Below, piece after piece: positions 1 to 6,537 of a DNA stretch of 6,537 bases. The stretch spans positions 1 to 6,537 of the forward strand of contig DCEW01000067.1 of NCBI GenBank assembly GCA_002314265.1, in the 5' to 3' direction. Below the pieces are notes generated by a model that was not told where the DNA came from, ran no database searches, and saw nothing but the letters and a program-made list of their open reading frames with translations. Numbering within the stretch: position 1 is the first letter of the stretch; every line of letters starts with the position of its first letter. The position numbers and the translations under genes were made by a program. The stretch is from Flavobacteriales bacterium UBA1820. GTDB taxonomy: Bacteria > Bacteroidota > Bacteroidia > Flavobacteriales > UBA1820.

Positions 1-1583
<1,583 letters not shown>

Positions 1584-1648
1584 TTCGTGTATTCTCCCGT
1601 CCTTTGTTCTTTTGTTTTTTGCTTAAAGAGCCGACCCTCCTCTGCCGC

Positions 1649-3562
1649 TCAATCGTCCTTCCGGGCCTCTCCCGAGCGGGCGGCGGGCGGTACGAGGTCC
1701 AACTCTTCGAGCGAAATGCCGTCCTGCTCCACACGCAGGTTGGAAACGATGAAGTCCTGACGCTCCTGGGTGTTCTTGCCTACGTAAAATTCGAGCAGCG
1801 AAGGGATGGACATGTCCTTTCCGATGAGCACCGGTTCCAAGCGGATGTCGCGTCCGATAAATCCGGAAAATTCCTCGGGGGAGATCTCGCCCAGACCCTT
1901 GAAACGGGTGATCTCCGGGTTGCCCTTCAGTTTGTCCAGCGCGGCGCGTTTTTCAGCTTCGCTGTAACAATAGATGGTCTCCTTCTTGTTGCGCACGCGG
2001 AACAGCGGCGTCTGAAGGATGTACAGGTGCCCTTCGCGGATGACCTCCGGGAAAAACTGGAGGAAGAAGGCTATGAGAAGAATCCGGATGTGCATCCCGT
2101 CCACATCGGCATCGGTGGCGATAATGATGTTGTTGTAACGCAGGTTCTCGGTGCCTTCCTCGATGTTCAGGGCGGCCTGGAGCAGATTGAATTCCTCGTT
2201 TTCGTACACCACCCGCTTGCTCATGCCGTAGCAGTTCAGCGGTTTTCCGCGCAGGGAAAAGACCGCCTGGGTATTCACGTCGCGGGCTTTGGTGATCGAA
2301 CCGCTGGCCGAATCGCCCTCGGTGATAAAGATGGAGGACTCCAAACGGCGTTCGTCCTTCATGTCCCCGCGGTGCGTACGGCAATCGCGGAGCTTGCGGT
2401 TGTGCAGACTGATCTTCTTGGCGCGTTCCTTGGCGATCTTGCGGATGCCGGAGAGCTCCTTGCGTTCCTTTTCGGCTTCCTGGATCTTACGCAGCATGGC
2501 CGCGGCCGTCTCGGGATTCTTGTGCAGGTAGTTGTCCAGTTCGCGGGTGATGAAATCCACCACGTACGAACGGATGGTCGGTTTCTCCCCGCCCATCTCG
2601 GAGGAGACCAGGCGCGTCTTGGTCTGGTCGCCAAAGGAAGGCTCCATCACCTTGACGCTGATGGCGGCCACGAGCGATTTGCGCACATCGGCCGGCTCGA
2701 AGGGCTTGCCCCAGAAATCGCGCGCCACCTTGACGATGGCTTCCCGGAAAGCCGCCAGGTGCGTCCCTCCCAAAGGGGTGTACTGCCCGTTGACAAACGA
2801 CCAGACATCCTCGCTGTAATGCGAGGCGGAATGGGTGAGCGCCACCTCGATGTCGTCGCCCCGCAGGTGGATGATGGGGTATTCGATGGCCGTATCGATC
2901 CGGTCTTCGATCAGGTCCTTCAGACCGTTCTGCGAGCGGTAGGCCGTGCCGTTGAACCAGATGGTCAGCCCCGGATTGAGGTACGTGTAGTTGCGCAGCA
3001 TGTTCTCCACGTACTCGTACCGGTAACGGTATGGGGGGAACACGTCGGTATCGGCGCGGAAGGTGATGCGGGTGCCGTTCTTTTCGGTGGTGGGCACTAT
3101 GGGGTCGTCCTGGACCAGAAGTCCTTGACGGAAAAGGGCGCGCTTGCATTCCTTGTCCCGAAAGGAGACGACCTCAAAATAGGCCGAGAGAAAGTTTACG
3201 GCTTTGGTTCCCACTCCGTTGAGGCCCACGGCTTTCTTGAAGACGGAGGTATCGTATTTTCCCCCGGTATTCATCACCGAAACGCATTCCACGACCTTGC
3301 CCAGGGGAATGCCCCGGCCGTAGTCGCGTACCGTTACGGTGCCGTCCTCGATGGTGATGTCGATGCGCTCACCCTGCCCCATGACAAACTCGTCGATGGA
3401 GTTGTCGATGATCTCCTTGAGCAGGACGTAGATACCGTCGTCCGAAGAGGATCCGTCTCCCAATTTGCCGATGTACATCCCGGGACGCAGGCGGACGTGT
3501 TCGCGCGGAGAGAGGTTGACGATCTTGTCTTCGGTATAAGCTGAGTTTTGATTTTCAGGCAT
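1649..3562 (-). CDS. parE: DNA topoisomerase IV subunit B
   Basis: This is the ATPase subunit of topoisomerase IV, 637 residues, a normal length for ParE (shorter than E. coli GyrB). The GHKL ATPase domain shows [10 protein letters not shown] at 49-58 with catalytic Glu50 and Mg-binding Asn54, RDYGRGIP at 79-86, and the ATP-lid glycine loop GLNGVGTK at 113-120. The transducer domain carries QTKTRL at 313-318, whose Lys315 corresponds to the ATP-contacting QTK lysine. The TOPRIM domain has EGDSASG at 415-421 (metal ligand Glu415) and [11 protein letters not shown] at 483-493 (Asp484, Asp486). RFKGLGEI at 553-560 is the conserved tail motif. The ATG at 3562 is preferred. The frame stays open to 3751, but those 63 extra codons look non-conserved and would run across the predicted promoter. 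Tyr81 replaces the Asn usual in the DNGRGIP motif; I recall this as common in Bacteroidota ParE. It probably leads the parE-parC operon. Confidence 0.96.
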   Translation of the reverse strand: MPENQNSAYTEDKIVNLSPREHVRLRPGMYIGKLGDGSSSDDGIYVLLKEIIDNSIDEFVMGQGERIDITIEDGTVTVRDYGRGIPLGKVVECVSVMNTGGKYDTSVFKKAVGLNGVGTKAVNFLSAYFEVVSFRDKECKRALFRQGLLVQDDPIVPTTEKNGTRITFRADTDVFPPYRYRYEYVENMLRNYTYLNPGLTIWFNGTAYRSQNGLKDLIEDRIDTAIEYPIIHLRGDDIEVALTHSASHYSEDVWSFVNGQYTPLGGTHLAAFREAIVKVARDFWGKPFEPADVRKSLVAAISVKVMEPSFGDQTKTRLVSSEMGGEKPTIRSYVVDFITRELDNYLHKNPETAAAMLRKIQEAEKERKELSGIRKIAKERAKKISLHNRKLRDCRTHRGDMKDERRLESSIFITEGDSASGSITKARDVNTQAVFSLRGKPLNCYGMSKRVVYENEEFNLLQAALNIEEGTENLRYNNIIIATDADVDGMHIRILLIAFFLQFFPEVIREGHLYILQTPLFRVRNKKETIYCYSEAEKRAALDKLKGNPEITRFKGLGEISPEEFSGFIGRDIRLEPVLIGKDMSIPSLLEFYVGKNTQERQDFIVSNLRVEQDGISLEELDLVPPAARSGEARKDD

Positions 3563-3607
3563 AAAAACCGTCCCGAAGGAAAATATGCGGATTTTCGGGG
3601 CGTTGCG

Positions 3608-3615
3608 CAAATTTA
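3608..3615 (-). promoter_or_regulatory. Candidate -7 promoter element for parE-parC
   Basis: Read on the minus strand this is TAAATTTG, a perfect match to the Bacteroidota -7 consensus TAnnTTTG. It ends 45 bases before the parE start, a sensible leader length. The -33 partner is poor: only a TTTT about 14 bases upstream (3630-3633) rather than TTTG at about 19-20 bases. The strength and exact transcription start are therefore uncertain. Confidence 0.5.
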
Positions 3616-3636
3616 AGAAATTACGGGGGAAAAGCG

Positions 3637-3668
3637 GATTTTTTCTTTCGGGCGAAAACGAAAAAATC
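3637..3668. repeat. 32-base interrupted palindrome between the divergent promoters
   Basis: The outer arms GATTTTTTC (3637-3645) and GAAAAAATC (3660-3668) are perfect 9-base reverse complements. Inner arms TTTCG (3646-3650) and CGAAA (3653-3657) add 5 more pairs around a GG centre, with two unpaired bases (AC, 3658-3659) on one side. No T-run follows on either strand in the usual place, so it does not look like a terminator. It lies between the -7 element facing parE and the -33 element facing the ligase gene, where an operator or DNA-bending site could act on both. The palindrome is seen directly; the function is inference. Confidence 0.6.
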
Positions 3669-3678
3669 ATAGAAAACA

Positions 3679-3709
3679 TTTGTACGATCCGTAAATGATC
3701 ATAACTTTG
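3679..3709 (+). promoter_or_regulatory. Bacteroidota-type housekeeping promoter for the acyl-CoA synthetase-LysR operon
   Basis: The -33 element TTTG (3679-3682) and -7 element TAACTTTG (3702-3709, consensus TAnnTTTG) are separated by 19 bases. This fits the published consensus and spacing for the primary sigma factor of Bacteroides. Transcription would start near 3715, giving a leader of roughly 60-65 bases before the ATG at 3779. The leader contains a small possible hairpin (CCGC 3729-3732 with GCGG 3741-3744) and the repeat CTAACTAACTA; no riboswitch is recognisable. Confidence 0.75.
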
Positions 3710-3715
3710 TTTTAT
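3701..3715. promoter_or_regulatory. Possible LysR-type T-N11-A box overlapping the -7 element
   Basis: The sequence ATAA-N7-TTAT is an inverted repeat of the T-N11-A form recognised by many LysR-type regulators, and it covers the -7 element of the ligase-lysR promoter. The match is short and A/T-rich, so chance occurrence is quite possible. It matters only because the second gene of this operon encodes a LysR protein that could regulate its own promoter. Confidence 0.25.
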
Positions 3716-3778
3716 CCGAGAAAACACACCGCCCGCCCCTGCGGACGACAACGAGCTAACTAACTACAAGAAAGATTT

Positions 3779-5578
3779 ATGAACAGTTTGGACCAGGTAA
3801 GAAGACTTTTCGACATCTCGATTTACCAACGGGATCGGTACGATCTGGACACCGCACTCGCCCACCGGGCGCGCGGCGAATGGGAAAGCATCTCCTCCCG
3901 CCAGTACGTCGAACGCATCGACCGGGCAGCACGGGCCCTGGTGGCGGCCGGGATCGAAAAAGGCGACCGGGTGGGCATCATTTCCTCCAACCGCATAGAA
4001 TGGTGTGTACTCGACCAGGCCATCACCAAAGCCGGAGCAATCACCGTCCCGGTCTATCCCACCCTGTCCAAAGAAGACATGCAGTACATCTTCGAACACA
4101 GTGCCATGCGCCTGTGCTTTGTGGCCAGCAAGAACCTCTACGCCAAAGTCGAAAACATACGCCACCTGGTAAACACCCTGGAGGGCATCTATGTCCTCGA
4201 CCCTTCCGGAGACCTGCCCACGTTGGAAGACTTCCTGCACGAAGGCGACAACCCGGCCCTGCAGGAAACGGTGGACCGGCGCGCCGCCGAAGCGGATGAA
4301 AACGACGTGGCTACCCTGATCTACACCTCCGGTACCACAGGCAAGCCCAAAGGGGTGCTGCTTTCCCACAAAAACATCCTGTCCAACGACAAGATCTGCA
4401 TCCCGCGCATCATCGAGATCGAACGCAAACATGCGTTGAGTTTCCTGCCGATGAGCCACATCTACGAGCGTACGGTCAACTATTGCTACCAACTGTTGGG
4501 CTGCAGCATCTTTTTCGCCAAATCGACCGACACCATCGCCACCGACGCCCTGCACGCCCGTCCGTACATCATGATGGTCGTCCCGCGCGTGGTCGAGCGA
4601 CTCTACGCCAAAATATCATCCAAGGGCGAAGCGCTCAAGGGTTGGCGCAAGAGTATTTTCGACTGGGCAATCCGCCTGGGGATGCGCTACCGGCCGTACG
4701 AAAACAGTCTGGGCTACCGGATAAAACTGGCGGTGGCGCGACGGCTGGTCTTCGACAAATGGCGCGCGGCACTGGGCGGCGATCTGCGCATCATGATCAG
4801 CGGGTCGGCCAGCCTCGACGCACGCCTGTGCCGTTTGTTCTGCGCAGCGGGCATCGTGCTGAACGAGGGATACGGGCTGACCGAGACCAGCCCGATCGTC
4901 TCGACCAACGTTTACCCCAAGCGGGGATTGCGCATCGGGTCCATCGGCCGGCCGCTCGAAAACCTGGACGTGCGCATCGGTGAGGACGGGGAGATCCTGG
5001 TAAAAGGGCCGAGCGTGATGCTGGGCTACTACAAGGAACCGGAACTCACCGCCGAGGCGTTCGACCAGGACGGATACTTGCACACCGGGGACATCGGGCA
5101 CCTGGAGGACGGTTTCCTTTACATCACCGACCGCAAAAAGGAATTGTTCAAGACCTCGGGCGGAAAATACATCACCCCTCAGCCGATCGAAAACGCCTTG
5201 ATGCAATCCCGGTACATCGACCAGGCGATGGTGGTGGGCAACGGCAAGGAACACCCCTCGGTGATCCTCGAACCGGACTTCGGCGAACTGGCACTCTGGT
5301 GCGAACAGCGGGGCATCCCCACGGGAGACCGGACGGCGATGACCTCCGACGAGCAGGTGCTGGCGCTGTACAAATCTCTGGTACACGAAGTGAACAAGAG
5401 CTTGAGCAACTGGGAACGGCTCCGGCATTTCCGCCTGGTAGCCGACCAATGGACCACCGAAGGCGGGGAACTGACCCCGACCCTGAAGATAAAACGCCGC
5501 CGGTTGACCGAAAAGTACGCCGGGCTGATCGCCGATATTTACCAGGAAGACCTTCTGGAAAACGAGCGACAGGATTGA
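3779..5578 (+). CDS. Long-chain fatty acid-CoA ligase (AMP-binding, FAA1/FadD-type)
   Basis: The enzyme activates a fatty acid with ATP to an acyl-adenylate and then transfers it to coenzyme A, supplying acyl-CoA for lipid synthesis or breakdown. It is expected in the cytosol or loosely on the inner membrane face. It has 599 residues, typical of long-chain synthetases of the COG1022 type. Visible motifs are the P-loop YTSGTTGKPKG (182-192), LPMSHIYERT (223-232), GYGLTET (364-370), GYLHTGD (432-438), the hinge DRKKELFKTSGGKYI (451-465), and the C-terminal TPTLKIKRR (566-574), in which Lys570 is the likely catalytic lysine. All adenylation core motifs are intact. There is no signal peptide or clear membrane span. 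The ATG at 3779 follows an A/T-rich AAGAAAGATTT stretch, as usual in Bacteroidota, and puts the normal N-terminus in frame. Chain-length preference cannot be read from the sequence. A LysR gene follows after 45 bases. Confidence 0.93.
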   Translation: MNSLDQVRRLFDISIYQRDRYDLDTALAHRARGEWESISSRQYVERIDRAARALVAAGIEKGDRVGIISSNRIEWCVLDQAITKAGAITVPVYPTLSKEDMQYIFEHSAMRLCFVASKNLYAKVENIRHLVNTLEGIYVLDPSGDLPTLEDFLHEGDNPALQETVDRRAAEADENDVATLIYTSGTTGKPKGVLLSHKNILSNDKICIPRIIEIERKHALSFLPMSHIYERTVNYCYQLLGCSIFFAKSTDTIATDALHARPYIMMVVPRVVERLYAKISSKGEALKGWRKSIFDWAIRLGMRYRPYENSLGYRIKLAVARRLVFDKWRAALGGDLRIMISGSASLDARLCRLFCAAGIVLNEGYGLTETSPIVSTNVYPKRGLRIGSIGRPLENLDVRIGEDGEILVKGPSVMLGYYKEPELTAEAFDQDGYLHTGDIGHLEDGFLYITDRKKELFKTSGGKYITPQPIENALMQSRYIDQAMVVGNGKEHPSVILEPDFGELALWCEQRGIPTGDRTAMTSDEQVLALYKSLVHEVNKSLSNWERLRHFRLVADQWTTEGGELTPTLKIKRRRLTEKYAGLIADIYQEDLLENERQD

Positions 5579-5600
5579 TTCCCCCGCGCGAGATTCCCCC
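5577..5600 (+). repeat. Short direct repeat GATTCCCCC at the ligase-lysR junction
   Basis: Two copies of GATTCCCCC (5577-5585 and 5592-5600) lie 15 bases apart, start to start, with GCGCGA between them. The first overlaps the last two bases of the ligase stop codon. The junction shows no promoter matching TAnnTTTG and no terminator hairpin, which supports read-through into lysR. The repeat may be chance. Confidence 0.45.
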
Positions 5601-5623
5601 CATTTATCCCGAAAAAGAACGAC

Positions 5624-6508
5624 ATGCTGGACTTCCGACTGAAAGTTTTCTACACCGTAGCTTCCGAGAAGAGCTTTACCAAGGCGGCGCACAAACACAA
5701 CATCACCCAGCCCGCCGTCTCCAAACATATCCAGGAACTGGAACGGATCTACGGGATCACCCTGTTCGAGCGGCGGGGCAGCAGCATCCTGCTCACCGAG
5801 GCGGGACGCATCCTTTACGAGCAGGCCAAAAACATCGACGAGATCTACCGCGAGATCGACTACCGTATTTCCTCGCTCAAGGAAGAACACAAGGGCGAAT
5901 TGCGACTCGGGGCTTCGACGTCCATCGCCCAATACGTCCTGCCGGAAGCCATCGCACGGTTTTACAATTACTACCCGGCCATCAAGTTGAGCCTGATCAG
6001 CGGCAACACCGAACAGGTGGAGCAAGCTCTGCTGGACAAGGAGATCGACCTGGGCTTTGTCGAAGGTCTGCCGAGCAACCACTTGTTGCACTACACCGAA
6101 TACATGGACGACGAACTGGTGCCCATCACGCGCAAGGGGGGCTTGTACGCGACCCGGAAATACTCCCTGGAGGACATCAAGGAATTGCCTTTGGTCATGC
6201 GCGAGGATGGGTCGGGGACGTTGGACATCCTGCGCAAGAAACTGCTGAGCGAGGGGCACATCCGGTTGGACAGCAGCCTGAACGTGATCATCAAACTGGG
6301 CAGCACGGAGAGCATCAAGGCTTTCGTGCGGCAGACGGACTGCATCGCGTTCATTTCCAAACAGGCACTCAAACGGGAAAGCGACTTGTACGACCTGGAG
6401 ATCATCTCGATCCGGGGGTTGGAACTGAAACGGAAATTCTACCGGGTGTCCCTGCGGGGCGAACTTTCCGGCAACGCATCCCTGTTTATCAAGCACTTGC
6501 AGGGGTGA
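5624..6508 (+). CDS. LysR family transcriptional regulator (CysB/CysL-like)
   Basis: A 294-residue DNA-binding regulator of the usual LysR length. The N-terminal winged helix-turn-helix is clear: FYTVASEKSFTKAAHKHNIT (9-28), recognition helix QPAVSKHIQELE (29-40), and LFERRGSSILLTEAGRILYE (47-66) as wing and start of the linker helix. The linker runs to about 88. The periplasmic-binding-protein-like effector domain covers about 91-294, starting GELRLGAS (91-98), with IDLGFVEG (141-148) and REDGSGT (193-199), a motif common in CysL, CbbR and YeiE-type members whose Ser/Thr side chains line the ligand pocket. The protein should act as a tetramer on T-N11-A boxes. It starts 45 bases after the ligase gene on the same strand with no clear promoter of its own, so it is probably co-transcribed. 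LysR genes often regulate a divergent neighbour, but the gene to the right is outside the window. Target and ligand are unknown; a sulfur or lipid-linked signal would be a guess. Confidence 0.92.
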   Translation: MLDFRLKVFYTVASEKSFTKAAHKHNITQPAVSKHIQELERIYGITLFERRGSSILLTEAGRILYEQAKNIDEIYREIDYRISSLKEEHKGELRLGASTSIAQYVLPEAIARFYNYYPAIKLSLISGNTEQVEQALLDKEIDLGFVEGLPSNHLLHYTEYMDDELVPITRKGGLYATRKYSLEDIKELPLVMREDGSGTLDILRKKLLSEGHIRLDSSLNVIIKLGSTESIKAFVRQTDCIAFISKQALKRESDLYDLEIISIRGLELKRKFYRVSLRGELSGNASLFIKHLQG

Positions 6509-6537
6509 TTCTTCCACGCACAAGGGGCGGGCAAGCG

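Noticed and set aside
1584..1648. Possible promoter or terminator between parE and parC
   Set aside because: No TAnnTTTG element is present on the minus strand. The run of A and T bases near 1605-1620 has no preceding GC-rich stem, so an operon is the simpler reading.
3637..3668. Intrinsic terminator reading of the palindrome
   Set aside because: The T-tract lies inside the left arm on either strand rather than after the stem, the stem is A/T-rich, and no gene ends here: both flanking genes start and point away.
3563..3751. Upstream extension of parE by 63 codons to an ATG at 3751
   Set aside because: The extra residues do not resemble a ParE N-terminus and would overlap the candidate parE promoter, the palindrome and the divergent promoter. 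The ATG at 3562 gives the normal family length.
3764..4555. Minus-strand open frame (263 codons) opposite the start of the ligase gene
   Set aside because: It is antisense to the conserved adenylation domain and runs through the ligase start. No domain is recognisable.
4616..6523. Minus-strand open frame (635 codons) spanning the ligase and lysR genes
   Set aside because: It is antisense to two intact, recognisable genes and crosses their spacer. Its composition (rich in Gln, Val, Phe, Asp and Gly) is that of a codon-bias shadow, and it shows no known motif.

Overview
The window is most likely chromosomal DNA of a GC-rich member of the Bacteroidales (Bacteroidota), for example an Alistipes-like gut lineage. 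Three things point there. The two topoisomerase subunits have the sequence style I know from Bacteroidota topoisomerase IV. The divergent promoter region carries TAnnTTTG / TTTG elements of the Bacteroidota housekeeping sigma factor. The start codons are mostly preceded by A/T-rich stretches rather than strong Shine-Dalgarno sites. The genus is inference.

Layout: on the minus strand, reading right to left, are parE (3562-1649, complete) and parC (1583 to beyond the left edge, C-terminus missing). They are 65 bases apart with no recognisable promoter between them, so they probably form one operon for topoisomerase IV, the enzyme that unlinks replicated chromosomes. On the plus strand, reading left to right, are a long-chain acyl-CoA synthetase gene (3779-5578) and a LysR-type regulator gene (5624-6508), 45 bases apart and probably co-transcribed. 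The two pairs diverge from a 216-base intergenic region (3563-3778). It holds a strong Bacteroidota-type promoter facing the ligase gene, a weaker one facing parE, and between them a 32-base interrupted palindrome. The last 29 bases (6509-6537) show no feature.

How the genes work together: ParE (ATPase and TOPRIM) and ParC (DNA cleavage) form one heterotetrameric enzyme. The synthetase activates fatty acids to acyl-CoA for phospholipid synthesis or degradation. The LysR protein is a plausible regulator of its own operon, but its ligand cannot be read from the sequence.

This looks like an ordinary core-genome region. I found no mobile element, CRISPR array, RNA gene, toxin-antitoxin pair, defence system or other novel system. 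The parts most worth checking are the cis-regulatory signals in the divergent region.
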